Shown here one piece after another: positions 1-9,626 of a DNA stretch of 64,000 bases. The stretch spans positions 248,001 through 312,000 of the forward strand of contig PAAX01000002.1 in NCBI GenBank assembly GCA_002698995.1, read 5' to 3'. Position 1 is the first letter of the stretch, and each line of letters starts with the position of its first letter. The translations under genes and the position numbers were made by a program. The notes beneath the pieces were generated by a model. That model saw only the letters and a list, made by a program, of their open reading frames with translations, ran no database searches and was not told the origin of the DNA. Origin of the DNA: Ignavibacteriota bacterium. GTDB taxonomy: Bacteria; Bacteroidota; Ignavibacteria; Ignavibacteriales; Melioribacteraceae.

Positions 1-1968
1 TGATCTTACAAATACATTATCAACATAAACTCTCATATTCAAATCATTAATTGGAGTTACCGAAAGAAACGGTCTGGCATTATAAGTTATATCTTCAATA
101 TTTTTTGCGGGATCAATTTCAAAGTACATATCATAACTAGTTCCGGTTTTCACAGTTTCAAATAATTGATAATCGAATGAAGCACCCAGCCATGAATAAA
201 ATCCTAAATAATTTCTGGAAAAATTATATGATTTTTCATACCCGCCGTAAAGATTACCATCCCAAGTTTTACTGATATTGAACCAACTACTAAAATTAAC
301 TCCAAAACCATCATAATAAATTCCGTTGTCCTTAGATTTTCCGTAAAAGAAATTTACTTCATATCCCCAATTATCTCTAAAGTGCATATTGTAACCAAAA
401 ACTCCGCTCACATCTGTATAATTATCTTCTAATTCATTATAAAAACTTGGTCCAAAATAAATAAGTATCTGCTTTATGTATCCGTCATCAAAATACCATC
501 TTGGTCCTGTTAAAAGAGTAGATTCTGTTGTTCCTTTCCAAGGGACAAATCCAACTTCATCTGCATTAAAACCTTTACCAATATGTCTAAGTCTTGTCAT
601 AATAACATAGTTATCATCAAATCTGTTAAAACCCATAGATGTAGCAAAACCCTTTTGATCATTATTAAATGAACCTGCTAACTGATAAGCAAACTGCCAA
701 TTTGATTCTCTTATTGCACCGTCAACATCTAAAACACCGCTATGATTTCCATTACTGAACTTTCCTACATAAAGCATTCCTAATGTAGAGTTTCCCCAAA
801 TCTGTTTCTTTAATCGAACAGAACCGAATGTTGCTGAATGTTCTATATTCTTATTTCCGTTAAGGTCATATTCTTTTTCACCGGTTTGAGAAATGAAACT
901 GCCATACTCCCAAGAATCCAATCTTCCAAAAACCTTAGCTCCTAAAATTAAAGGGACTTCATTTCCGTCCGGTAAAAGTTTTCCAATTCTTCTTGAATAG
1001 AAAAGTTCTATTGGTCTATAAAAACCGGAATTTCTATCTCTTCCGGCAGGAGTAAATATTTCATTTCCTTCAGTAAAAAAGGGTCTTCTTTCAGAGAAGT
1101 AACTTTCATAACGCGAAATATTGAATGAAAAAGGATCGGCTTCAATCTGAGCAAAATCCGGATTTGCAGTAAACTGCAATGTCAATTTAGGAGAAGGATT
1201 ATAAAACAAGTCCAATCCGGCATTTGCAGTAATTTTATAATCACCGTTTCCTTCGTAATTAAATTTTGAAAGTCCAACAGGATAAATTTCCAAATTAAGC
1301 CCTTTTACAGAAGGTTTAAATTCTGAAAAAACTAACTTGCCAAATTTTGAAATCCTCTGTCCTTCACTTTCTTCATAGGGCATCCAGTAAATATCTTCAC
1401 TTAAATGAGGAATCCATCTATCAAAATCTAATCCCCATGAAGATAAATCTTCATCATATTGAATAGATTTATACGGAATTTCCATTTCAACAACAAAACC
1501 CCAATCATGAATTTTGGTATCGGCAAACCAAATGCCATCCCAGTTATAATCTCTGTTTCTTCCATCATCAAGCATTCTTGAATCGGCACGAACTCCCGAA
1601 GCAGAAACAGCAAATTTGTACCCGGTTTTTTTATCATTAAAAGTATCAATCATAAAAGAGACAATATCACCGGCAAAATCATCAAGTTTCCCGGTTTTAA
1701 TATCCATCTCATCTCTTTGGCTGTAACAAATCATCAAAGCATAAATAGAACCTTCTGTTGTTAACACTTTTGCTGTTGTTTTTCTGGAAGGAAGATTATT
1801 GTGATAAGGCTGATATTGAACAAAATCGGAAACTGAATCTGCTTCCGACCAAACATCATCAATTATTCCGTCGATTTTAATTTCTTGATCAATCTTTTTA
1901 AGAGTTAAAACTTTTTCTTGTGCAGTTAATATTGAAGTCAGTATTAAAAGTAGTAGAATTTTTTTCAT
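1..1968 (-). CDS. DUF5916 outer-membrane protein with CBM9-like N-terminus (3' end cut by window)
   Basis: The frame opens at ATG 1966-1968 and stays open to the window edge, giving 656 residues without a stop; the C-terminus lies outside. A signal peptide (MKKILLLLLILTSILTAQ) leads into a CBM9-like carbohydrate-binding fold at about residues 25-215, with the family phrase KIDGIIDDVWSEAD. The rest has the alternating aromatic strands of the DUF5916 beta-barrel, including RPFFTEGNEIF at about residue 305. In known members the N-terminal module resembles sugar-binding domains and the rest is predicted to sit in the outer membrane; no reaction is established. Family members usually run somewhat past 700 residues, so little is missing. 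The TonB receptor upstream is on the same strand with a 57-base gap, so the two could be co-transcribed. Family call is firm; function is unknown. Confidence 0.85.
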   Translation of the reverse strand, partial: MKKILLLLILTSILTAQEKVLTLKKIDQEIKIDGIIDDVWSEADSVSDFVQYQPYHNNLPSRKTTAKVLTTEGSIYALMICYSQRDEMDIKTGKLDDFAGDIVSFMIDTFNDKKTGYKFAVSASGVRADSRMLDDGRNRDYNWDGIWFADTKIHDWGFVVEMEIPYKSIQYDEDLSSWGLDFDRWIPHLSEDIYWMPYEESEGQRISKFGKLVFSEFKPSVKGLNLEIYPVGLSKFNYEGNGDYKITANAGLDLFYNPSPKLTLQFTANPDFAQIEADPFSFNISRYESYFSERRPFFTEGNEIFTPAGRDRNSGFYRPIELFYSRRIGKLLPDGNEVPLILGAKVFGRLDSWEYGSFISQTGEKEYDLNGNKNIEHSATFGSVRLKKQIWGNSTLGMLYVGKFSNGNHSGVLDVDGAIRESNWQFAYQLAGSFNNDQKGFATSMGFNRFDDNYVIMTRLRHIGKGFNADEVGFVPWKGTTESTLLTGPRWYFDDGYIKQILIYFGPSFYNELEDNYTDVSGVFGYNMHFRDNWGYEVNFFYGKSKDNGIYYDGFGVNFSSWFNISKTWDGNLYGGYEKSYNFSRNYLGFYSWLGASFDYQLFETVKTGTSYDMYFEIDPAKNIEDITYNARPFLSVTPINDLNMRVYVDNVFVRS

Positions 1969-2025
1969 ATCAATTAGCATTTTGTTTTATGATGAATTTT
2001 AGACGAATTAAAAAGTCATTAGTTG

Positions 2026-4158
2026 TTAATTAAAATTTATTTGGAATCCAAAATTAAAGCTTCTTAATGGCATAGGATAAGACTGCACAATCAAGTATTC
2101 TTCATTAAAAAGATTATAAACTGTAAATGAAAGAATCGATTTATATCCGAATAACGATAAATTATATGTTACCGATTGATCTATTAAAAAGTAAGGTTCA
2201 AGCTTATTGAAAGGGCTGTTATCCGAGGTAAAAAAAGATTCTCCGGTAAAAGTAAAATCGGTTCTAAGATTAAAACGGTAAAAAGATAATTCCAATCCGC
2301 TTCTGAATTTATGTTTAGGTATATAAATTATCTGTTTGTTAAATGTATTACTGTTTGGAGAATCTGATTTATTCAATGCTTCCGTATATGTGTAAATCGT
2401 ATTTAAGCTTATTAGATTATCAAAAAAGTTTTGTTTGTATGAAAATTCAATTCCGGATGTTTCTACTTTTCCAATATTTTTGGGAGTTTGCAATGCTAAT
2501 CTTGTCGGCACCCAGATTATTCTATCGTTTCCCCATATTTTATAAAGGTTAACCTTCGCTTCCAAATTCTTTGTAAAATAACCTAATCCAATATCAAGGG
2601 ATTTATACTTTTCATTTCTAAGTTTTGTGTTATCAAAGAGAGAAGAATAATATCTTTCGTTAAATGTAGGAATTCTTCTTGTATCTATATAAGAAATATT
2701 GAGCGCAAAATTTTCATTAAAAGTTGGAACTAATGAAGTATTCAATCCAAAATTTTGATAGTAAATTTTTTCTTTTGTTAAAAGATTTTCTTCGGCATAA
2801 TTGCTGGAAATTTGTCCGCCGATAGAAATTTCCTTAATAGTATTTCCAATATTAAATCTCTTCTCGGAATTTAAAATTACTGAAATGGTTCTGCGTTTTA
2901 AGAAATCGGATGAATTTAATGAATTGCTTAAAAAATATTTATTTGTAATCTCGCCGTATTCAAATCTGTATTGTACTGAAGTAGTAAAATCATTTTTCAC
3001 ATAAGAAAGTTTAGAAGAAAAGCCAGCATCAATTAGTTTAGAATCCTTTGTGTCATTGCCAAAATTAATTGCTCTCTGATCATCAAAAAGAACTAAACTT
3101 TGGATTTGAGTATGTAGTGATGATTCGAAATAAAAATTATCGCTAAGGGTTTTAGTATAATTTATAATTGGGAGAAATGATTCGCTTCTGTTTACCGCAT
3201 TACTTGAATTATAATTGTTTGTAACTACATATCCCGGAATACCATTATTTACATAGGAATAATGAAAGTAAAATCTTATTACATTCTCTTTACCAAGATA
3301 ATTTGCATTTAACGACACAAAAGATTTATTGAATTGTGCATTTTGTCGTGTTAATTCTTTACCGTCAAAATTATAGAGGAAATTGTTAGATGAGTAACTC
3401 CTTTCCCCTTTTAGCTGAAATGAAAATTGGCTTAAGGTATGATTTATTGAAGCAAACAAAGACTGATAATTTTCAGAGCCGTATTTTATTCCAAGTGATT
3501 TTGTGTTATTCCTGTCATAATTTCCGGAAAAGAGACTTACAATTCCACCGGCAGAAGTTAAATCTTCTGATGACGATTTTAAGTATTCAATTTTATCAAT
3601 AGAAACAGAACTTAATTTTGAAAAATCAAATCCTCCAGTTGAAATATCATTAACTTTAGCTTCGTTGAAAAGTATAATTGTATTTTCACTTGATAATCCT
3701 CTAGCAGATACCGTTTTTAATGCACCTCGTCCGCCATAGTCTTTAACGAATATTGAAGAAGAACTTTCCAGCACATCAACAGGATTATTATTTATGAGCT
3801 TTGTTTCTTCATCCAGATTTATAATTTCTTTTTTTAAGAGAGAATTGTTTTTGCCGCTTATAATAATTTCATCTTCAATAAAAGTTTTGGGGACTAATTT
3901 TATAATCTTTGTATTAGATAATTCAATAAATGATTTTTCTTTAGAGAGATAATTCAGATGAGAGAATGATAAAGAATCGCTTTCCTCAAATAAATTCAAA
4001 TTAAATTTGCCATTTTCATCTGTTAAAGCAGAAAACTTCTCAGAGGAAATCACAACATCATGAATAGGTTTATTTGTTATTGAATCTGAAACCGTAATCC
4101 AAATCTGCCCCTTTAGTGATAAACAGAACAGAAGTAATATTATTATTTTATTAAGCAA
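2026..4158 (-). CDS. TonB-dependent outer-membrane receptor, BtuB-like
   Basis: A 710-residue TonB-dependent receptor. It has a signal peptide (about 1-17), a carboxypeptidase-regulatory-like beta-sandwich at about 18-95 (ITDENGKF-like phrase TDENGKFNLNL), then a plug with GRGALKTVSARGLSSENTIILF and a 22-strand barrel ending in aromatic FNFGFQINFN, the usual BamA-recognition end. Such receptors import cobalamin, siderophores or oligosaccharides using the proton-motive force through TonB. The plug and compact size resemble BtuB more than SusC, but the ligand cannot be read from sequence, and no cobalamin riboswitch is recognisable in the 149-base upstream gap. The start is TTG at 4158, supported by a GGAG Shine-Dalgarno five bases before it. 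It diverges from the AbgT transporter gene. Confidence 0.85.
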   Translation of the reverse strand: MLNKIIILLLFCLSLKGQIWITVSDSITNKPIHDVVISSEKFSALTDENGKFNLNLFEESDSLSFSHLNYLSKEKSFIELSNTKIIKLVPKTFIEDEIIISGKNNSLLKKEIINLDEETKLINNNPVDVLESSSSIFVKDYGGRGALKTVSARGLSSENTIILFNEAKVNDISTGGFDFSKLSSVSIDKIEYLKSSSEDLTSAGGIVSLFSGNYDRNNTKSLGIKYGSENYQSLFASINHTLSQFSFQLKGERSYSSNNFLYNFDGKELTRQNAQFNKSFVSLNANYLGKENVIRFYFHYSYVNNGIPGYVVTNNYNSSNAVNRSESFLPIINYTKTLSDNFYFESSLHTQIQSLVLFDDQRAINFGNDTKDSKLIDAGFSSKLSYVKNDFTTSVQYRFEYGEITNKYFLSNSLNSSDFLKRRTISVILNSEKRFNIGNTIKEISIGGQISSNYAEENLLTKEKIYYQNFGLNTSLVPTFNENFALNISYIDTRRIPTFNERYYSSLFDNTKLRNEKYKSLDIGLGYFTKNLEAKVNLYKIWGNDRIIWVPTRLALQTPKNIGKVETSGIEFSYKQNFFDNLISLNTIYTYTEALNKSDSPNSNTFNKQIIYIPKHKFRSGLELSFYRFNLRTDFTFTGESFFTSDNSPFNKLEPYFLIDQSVTYNLSLFGYKSILSFTVYNLFNEEYLIVQSYPMPLRSFNFGFQINFN

Positions 4159-4307
4159 AACACTCCAAATTGTAAAATCAAAATTTACCTAAATCGTAAA
4201 TAATTATTCGATTTCTAATGAACTTTTCCCATAAAAATTTTATTATGATATCTTTATTTAAAACAGATATTATGTGTTTTATAAATGCGAACAAGATAGG
4301 AGAATAA

Positions 4308-5837
4308 ATGACCGATACTCCAAAAGTAAAAAAAAGTGGTATTAATAGATTTCTTGAAATAGTTGAAAAAGTTGGAAATACATTACCTCATCCTGCTACA
4401 TTATTTGCTCTCTTTGCATTTTTAGTTTTAATTCTTTCATGGATTATAAGTCTTTTTGATTTATCTGTTATTCATCCAGGTACAAAAGAAGTTGTAAAAC
4501 CTCTTAATTTAATTTCGGTCGAAGGGCTTCATTTAATCATAACACAAATGGTGCATAACTTTACCAGCTTTGCTCCTTTAGGAACAGTTTTGGTTTCTAT
4601 GCTTGGAATTGGAATTGCTGAAAGCAGCGGTTTAATTGGAACATCACTTCGTTTAATGGTAATATCTGCTCCAAGAAAACTTTTAACATTTGTAATTGTT
4701 TTTGCCGGAATTTTATCAAACACAGCAAGTGAAGTTGGTTATGTTTTATTAGTTCCTCTTGGTGCAATAATTTTTCTAGCGATTGGAAGACATCCTATAG
4801 GGGGATTAGCTGCAGCTTTTGCGGGTGTTTCCGGAGGCTATAGTGCAAATTTACTCTTGGGAACAATCGATCCTTTATTAGCAGGATTATCTGAAGAAGC
4901 AGCGCGAATTATTGATCCGAACTATATAGTTAATCCGGCAGCAAATTTTTACTTCATGGTAGTTTCCACATTTTTTATTGCTGCAGCAGGAACTTGGGTT
5001 ACAGAAAAATTAGTTATGCCCCGATTAGGTGAATATCAAGGAGACGAAAAACCGGAAGAACTTAGAAAGCTTTCTAAAGAAGAAAAGAAGGGGCTTAAGT
5101 TTGCTCTTATCGCTTCACTAGGATTTACAGCTTTTATTCTTGGTGGAACCATTCCGGAAGCTGGCTATCTAAGAAATCCTGAAACCGGCGATTTATTGAG
5201 ATCCCCGTTTATGTCTGGTATTGTTGCATTTATTTTTATAGGAGCTGCAATTGCCGGAATTGCATACGGTATTGGTGCAAAGACATACAAAAGTGATTCC
5301 GATGTAATGAAGGGAATGGGAAAGGCAATGGAAACTTTAGGAATTTACATTGTTCTTACATTTTTTGCTGCACAGTTTGTTGCTTACTTTAAATGGACAA
5401 ACTTAGGATTAATTTTTGCAATTGAAGGTGCGGAATTATTAAAAGCTTCAGGGTTAGGGTCTATTCCTTTAATGATTGCATTTATTATTCTTTCGGCAAT
5501 TATTAATATGTTTATGGGAAGCGCTTCTGCTAAATGGGCAATTATGGCTCCCGTTTTTATTCCGATGTTTATGCTTATCGGCTACAGTCCTGAATTGATT
5601 CAAGGGGCTTATAGAGTAGGTGATAGTGTAACAAACATTATTTCTCCAATGATGTCATACTTTGCATTGATTGTCGCTTTTATTCAACGTTATGATAAGA
5701 ATGCTGGAATTGGAACTATAATAGCAACCATGCTTCCGTATACTTTTGTGTTTTTAATTATTTGGACTTTATTACTGATTGTTTGGATGAGCTTTGGTAT
5801 TCCTATGGGACCGGATGCACCTTTATTCTTAAATTAG
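4308..5837 (+). CDS. abgT: AbgT-family transporter
   Basis: A 509-residue inner-membrane carrier of the AbgT family, whose members import p-aminobenzoyl-glutamate or export antifolates in exchange for protons or sodium. The sequence shows the family's N-terminal phrase [23 protein letters not shown], about a dozen hydrophobic segments with a hydrophilic loop near residues 235-255, and the conserved late phrase [21 protein letters not shown] (about 435-455), which belongs to a re-entrant substrate-site hairpin. Length is normal. The start follows an AGGAG sequence. A strong intrinsic terminator follows within 15 bases of the stop, so the gene is a single unit. Substrate within the family is uncertain; no folate or aminobenzoate genes are nearby. 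Confidence 0.92.
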   Translation: MTDTPKVKKSGINRFLEIVEKVGNTLPHPATLFALFAFLVLILSWIISLFDLSVIHPGTKEVVKPLNLISVEGLHLIITQMVHNFTSFAPLGTVLVSMLGIGIAESSGLIGTSLRLMVISAPRKLLTFVIVFAGILSNTASEVGYVLLVPLGAIIFLAIGRHPIGGLAAAFAGVSGGYSANLLLGTIDPLLAGLSEEAARIIDPNYIVNPAANFYFMVVSTFFIAAAGTWVTEKLVMPRLGEYQGDEKPEELRKLSKEEKKGLKFALIASLGFTAFILGGTIPEAGYLRNPETGDLLRSPFMSGIVAFIFIGAAIAGIAYGIGAKTYKSDSDVMKGMGKAMETLGIYIVLTFFAAQFVAYFKWTNLGLIFAIEGAELLKASGLGSIPLMIAFIILSAIINMFMGSASAKWAIMAPVFIPMFMLIGYSPELIQGAYRVGDSVTNIISPMMSYFALIVAFIQRYDKNAGIGTIIATMLPYTFVFLIIWTLLLIVWMSFGIPMGPDAPLFLN

Positions 5838-5850
5838 TATAATAATATTG

Positions 5851-5885
5851 AGAGAACTGTACATCTGCAGTTCTCTTATTTTTAT
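5851..5885 (+). terminator. Intrinsic terminator of abgT
   Basis: Nine-base stem AGAGAACTG / CAGTTCTCT with an eight-base loop, followed by a T-rich run. A TTG-initiated extension of the next gene would begin inside this hairpin, which argues for the downstream ATG. Confidence 0.85.
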
Positions 5886-5907
5886 TTCTAACAAAAATTT
5901 CTGTTAC

Positions 5908-6396
5908 ATGAAAAATCTTAATTTCAATCCGGCAAAATCCGGAAAGGAATTTCATAAAAATTATAAGCTTCATGATTCTGCCGCATTTCTTGGTGAAAGT
6001 CTTTTAACTCAATGGGGAATTGATTTTATAGAATTCGGAAAAGATAAGCGATACAGCAGAGTTTGGGAAAAGGGAGAAGACAAGCCGGATGTAATTCTTA
6101 AATATAGAGATAAAAATGCTTTCTTAGATTGGAAATCTAAACATCAACCGATTTGGAAATTGAACGAACGTGCAATTATTGCTTATGAAAGATGGAGTAA
6201 AAAATATAAGATCCCAGTTATTATTGCCTTCTTTGTTTTCAATGAATCTAATCAATTAACAGACCGCAGATTAGCAGTTATAGGAATTAATAAGTATCTA
6301 TCGATAAATAATCTTGAGTGGGACAGAAACAAGGTTGTTGAGTTTGAAAAGAATCTTCCTAAATTTACAAAAGGAAATTTAATAGAAGTATTTTAA
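5908..6396 (+). CDS. Small PD-(D/E)XK-like protein, function unknown
   Basis: A 162-residue soluble protein. I place the start at ATG 5908: the longer frame begins at TTG 5848, on the edge of the preceding terminator. The sequence shows P60-D61, then D74-W75-K76 at the end of a predicted strand (AFLDWKSK), with E30 in an upstream helix. This is the arrangement E...PD...(D/E)xK of the PD-(D/E)XK phosphodiesterase fold, found in restriction enzymes, resolvases and other DNA-cleaving enzymes. Beyond that motif I recognise no named family. The stop overlaps the next ATG by one base, so translation is probably coupled to the helical-repeat protein. No methyltransferase, integrase or helicase sits beside it. 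The fold is an inference from motif spacing; nuclease activity is not shown. Confidence 0.6.
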   Translation: MKNLNFNPAKSGKEFHKNYKLHDSAAFLGESLLTQWGIDFIEFGKDKRYSRVWEKGEDKPDVILKYRDKNAFLDWKSKHQPIWKLNERAIIAYERWSKKYKIPVIIAFFVFNESNQLTDRRLAVIGINKYLSINNLEWDRNKVVEFEKNLPKFTKGNLIEVF

Positions 6397-6923
6397 TGAA
6401 GAAAATAGAACGCATCTTTAGAAATTCGAATAACAGTGATGAGATATTTGATGCATTTACTGAAGCAGTAAAAGAAAAAATTGATGATGTTAATCTCTAC
6501 AAAATTCTCCTAGGAAATCACTCCCTTTCTAAAGATGAAATTATAATGTATGCTGAAAAATTATGTAAAGAATTCCCTCATCATAAATATGAAATTTATA
6601 TGTGGGTCGCTTCAATATTTCAAAATAGTTTATTGGATTTAAACAGACTTGAAATTGCTTTTGAATACTTCGTAAAAGCCAGCAGTACAAATCCAACTGA
6701 AGTTAAACCGATTATTCAAATAATTGACTTATACACCTATGATATGGATTCCCAATTAAATAACAAAATTATGGAAACTGTTAAAAGATCGGAGAAGAAA
6801 ATAAAAAGCAGAAGTGAATATTATTACAAATTAGCAGCGCATTTTAAAAATCTTAATGATAATGAATCATTTAAGAAATGTTTGAAGTTAGCAGAGAGGT
6901 TTAATAGTAATAACCAATTGTAA
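6396..6923 (+). CDS. Helical (TPR-like) hypothetical protein
   Basis: A 175-residue, charged, all-helical protein with no signal peptide or membrane segment. Segments at about 80-100 ([19 protein letters not shown]) and 143-170 ([20 protein letters not shown]) have the small-residue and aromatic spacing of tetratricopeptide repeats, though no full tandem array is clear. It is translationally coupled to the PD-(D/E)XK-like gene (TAATG overlap), so a shared role is likely. Its last 23 bases overlap the 3' end of the convergent patatin gene. A protein-protein adaptor is the simplest reading; no specific function is claimed. Confidence 0.55.
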   Translation: MKKIERIFRNSNNSDEIFDAFTEAVKEKIDDVNLYKILLGNHSLSKDEIIMYAEKLCKEFPHHKYEIYMWVASIFQNSLLDLNRLEIAFEYFVKASSTNPTEVKPIIQIIDLYTYDMDSQLNNKIMETVKRSEKKIKSRSEYYYKLAAHFKNLNDNESFKKCLKLAERFNSNNQL

Positions 6924-9600
6924 AATAGAGAAATGTATTTCCCCAAGTAATAACATTTTTGGGAAATGATTCAGTAATAAGAAAACTTCTTCCTACTGAA
7001 AAATCTGCCGGACCTATTGGAGTATCAAATGATAAAGTTGCTCCAATGCCATGTCTCAAATCTTTAAATCTTATCTGCTCTTTGTTAGCCCAAATAGATC
7101 CTAAATCATATCTTACTTTGAAGTAAGAATCAAAAAAGACTTGAAACGGAAGACTAACTCTATATTCTAATGAAGAAATAAAAATTTGTCTTCCTCTAAA
7201 TTCGTAATCTCTATATCCAAAAAATGAATACTGTCCCCCTAAAGCAAACTGCTGAGAAAGAGGTAAAGTCTCATCACCAAAACCAAGTACAATTTTTGTA
7301 TTAAGATTATGATTCTTATTTAAAGGAAAGAAGGAACTGTAATCAAATAAAAATTTTGTATAACCCTTATCTGAGCTTTCAATAGTTTGAGCAGTTTCAT
7401 AAAAAGAGTTGATTAAAAATCCTGAATTTGGATAAGGGAATTTATCTTGAGAATCAATTGATAGACTAAGTTTAAGTGCTATAATACTTAATGAGTAGGT
7501 ATCTCCGTTATAATTCGATTTATTTTTAATGATGTTGTTTTCATATCTTCCTTGAAGAATAATGTTCCCAACTTTTTCAACTTGAGAGCCTAAAGCTAAA
7601 GAAACACCATTAAATATTTGTCTGTACTCAGAAATCTGACTTCTGCTGAACTCATTAATTGCACCGGTTGAATCATCGGTATAAACTTTTACATCATTAA
7701 AATTAGTGTAGGCTCTAATTTTGTACGTCATGTATGTATCAAATACTCTGTTGGCTTTGTGCTCTAAAATAAAGGAACGATTTCTGGTTCCTCCTGAAAA
7801 TATTGCTCCAACTTCAGTTCCTGTACCGAACACATTTTCGTCTCTAATATCAAGAGAAGCCTGCGCAAAATTTTCATTATCAACTCTTAAGCCTACTCTA
7901 ACAACTGCCGATGGTTTTTCCTGTACTCTAACCAATACATTATTTCTATCTTCTGTTCTATTTATAACAACATCTATATCTTCAAAAAGGTTTGTACCTC
8001 TAAGATTTGCTAATCCTATTCTTAAATTTTCAGCAACAAAGTAATCATTAACATCCAGCGGAAGTTCTCTTAAAATAACAGGATCATTAGTTTTTTCATT
8101 TCCTTCAAGCTTAATGCTGTCAATTTTACCGTTAATAAAATTTAGAGTTAAATTTCCGGTTAATTCATCAAAATGATATCCTTCGAAATCAAATAAGGAT
8201 AAACCTTGACTGCGGAATTCTCTAAGTATAAAAAGTATTAACTCCTTTACTTTTTTATTATTAAATGGTTTCCCTTTTTGTTTCGAAAATTCACCATCAA
8301 TATTCTCAATTACAATTCCGTTTGTTCCGGATAGAATTATATTATTAACAATTGGATTTAATTCGTACTCAATTTTTAGTTCGGTAGATTCTTCTCTTTC
8401 AATAAGTTTTAATACCGGATTTTTAATATCCCCTTCATCAATAATTTTATTTAAATAAAATACTATTTCTTTGCTGCTGAAATTTTGATAAGAGCCTAAT
8501 TGATTAAAAACTTTCTGCTCTATCTCATTCGGTTCCGAATCAAGTATTAATTTATGGATTATAAATTCTTCTTCTATTTCATCAAAATATTTTTGCCTGA
8601 TCAATCTGTTTATTTCTTCAACACTTTCCTTTCCGCTTATATAACCAGCGGTAATAAGTGAATCAAAATTTGTAAAATCTGTATTCTTATGTGAATTAAT
8701 ATTTGGAGTAATTACCAAATCGGAAGCATCTAAATCTTCTTTTGAAATTATATTGATTGGTATGCTCACTAATTGATCTGCAATTGTCCAAGGATACTGC
8801 AGTTCGGTATAATCTCTTAAAGGACTTGCAGTATTTACGGTAAGAATTAAATCCGAATTTTGTTCTTTTGCAACTCTGGCTGGAATATTAGCAACAACAC
8901 CTCCGTCAACCAGAATCATTGAATCTATTCGCACAGGTTCCAAAAAAAATGAAACACTTGAACTTGCACGCATTGCAAGACTAAGTGATCCCGAATCCAA
9001 AACAACTTTTTTTCCGGAAACTAAATCGGCACTAACAGCTCTAAATTTATACAACAGCGAATCAAATGATGAAGCAGCATGAACCGGAGCATTAAGAGTA
9101 AGCATATTCAAAAAGTTAGAAACTTTTTGTCCCGTATTTATTGCAGTTGGTATAACGGGAGTTAATCCATCCAATCGCAGAGCCAAAATAGCTTTATCTT
9201 CCGTAATTTTTTGATCGACAAAGAGTTCTTTTCTTGTGGTTTCGGAAATTGAAAAGAAATCATCCCAATTAGCAGTTGTTAAAAGTGAATCAAGTTCATC
9301 AACAGTATATCCGGCTGAGTATAAACCGCCGATGATACTTCCCATACTGGTTCCAACAATCATATCTAATTTAATGTCGGATTCATCGATGGCTTTTAAA
9401 ACGCCGATATGCGAAATACCTCTTGCACCGCCTCCGCTTAATACAAGTGAAATTTTGGGATAATAATCGGATTGAATTCCTCTTAAACCAAAAGGAAGAT
9501 TAACTTCCTTAAGGTTAAGATCAAGAATTTTTGTTTCCTGAGGTAATACTATATTCAGAAAAACAAATAAAAGTATGAATATATTTTTTTTATCAAACAT
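6901..9600 (-). CDS. Patatin-like phospholipase fused to POTRA and BamA-type barrel (type Vd autotransporter, PlpD-like)
   Basis: An 899-residue protein with a signal peptide (about 1-20), then a patatin domain (about 48-340). The oxyanion loop is SGGGARG (55-61), the nucleophile is S85 in GTSMG, and the catalytic Asp is D232 in DGG, so both residues of the Ser-Asp dyad are present. Next come one or more POTRA-like segments (about 400-560) and a C-terminal 16-strand surface-antigen barrel with the BamA-like phrases [17 protein letters not shown] and [12 protein letters not shown]. In PlpD of Pseudomonas this layout exports the lipase domain to the surface, where it hydrolyses phospholipids. 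It lies 26 bases after yidC on the same strand, separated only by a short imperfect hairpin, so read-through from the rpmH operon is possible. Strong call. Confidence 0.93.
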   Translation of the reverse strand: MFDKKNIFILLFVFLNIVLPQETKILDLNLKEVNLPFGLRGIQSDYYPKISLVLSGGGARGISHIGVLKAIDESDIKLDMIVGTSMGSIIGGLYSAGYTVDELDSLLTTANWDDFFSISETTRKELFVDQKITEDKAILALRLDGLTPVIPTAINTGQKVSNFLNMLTLNAPVHAASSFDSLLYKFRAVSADLVSGKKVVLDSGSLSLAMRASSSVSFFLEPVRIDSMILVDGGVVANIPARVAKEQNSDLILTVNTASPLRDYTELQYPWTIADQLVSIPINIISKEDLDASDLVITPNINSHKNTDFTNFDSLITAGYISGKESVEEINRLIRQKYFDEIEEEFIIHKLILDSEPNEIEQKVFNQLGSYQNFSSKEIVFYLNKIIDEGDIKNPVLKLIEREESTELKIEYELNPIVNNIILSGTNGIVIENIDGEFSKQKGKPFNNKKVKELILFILREFRSQGLSLFDFEGYHFDELTGNLTLNFINGKIDSIKLEGNEKTNDPVILRELPLDVNDYFVAENLRIGLANLRGTNLFEDIDVVINRTEDRNNVLVRVQEKPSAVVRVGLRVDNENFAQASLDIRDENVFGTGTEVGAIFSGGTRNRSFILEHKANRVFDTYMTYKIRAYTNFNDVKVYTDDSTGAINEFSRSQISEYRQIFNGVSLALGSQVEKVGNIILQGRYENNIIKNKSNYNGDTYSLSIIALKLSLSIDSQDKFPYPNSGFLINSFYETAQTIESSDKGYTKFLFDYSSFFPLNKNHNLNTKIVLGFGDETLPLSQQFALGGQYSFFGYRDYEFRGRQIFISSLEYRVSLPFQVFFDSYFKVRYDLGSIWANKEQIRFKDLRHGIGATLSFDTPIGPADFSVGRSFLITESFPKNVITWGNTFLYFTIGYYY

Positions 9601-9626
9601 TGCATTCTTGTTTAATTAGAATACAA

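Noticed and set aside
4159-4307. Cobalamin riboswitch for the BtuB-like receptor
   Set aside because: The gap is short, A+T-rich and shows no cobalamin-box-like sequence or compact fold.
5848-5907. N-terminal extension of the PD-(D/E)XK-like gene from TTG 5848
   Set aside because: The TTG abuts, and the first codons lie within, the abgT terminator hairpin; ATG 5908 starts the plausible protein.
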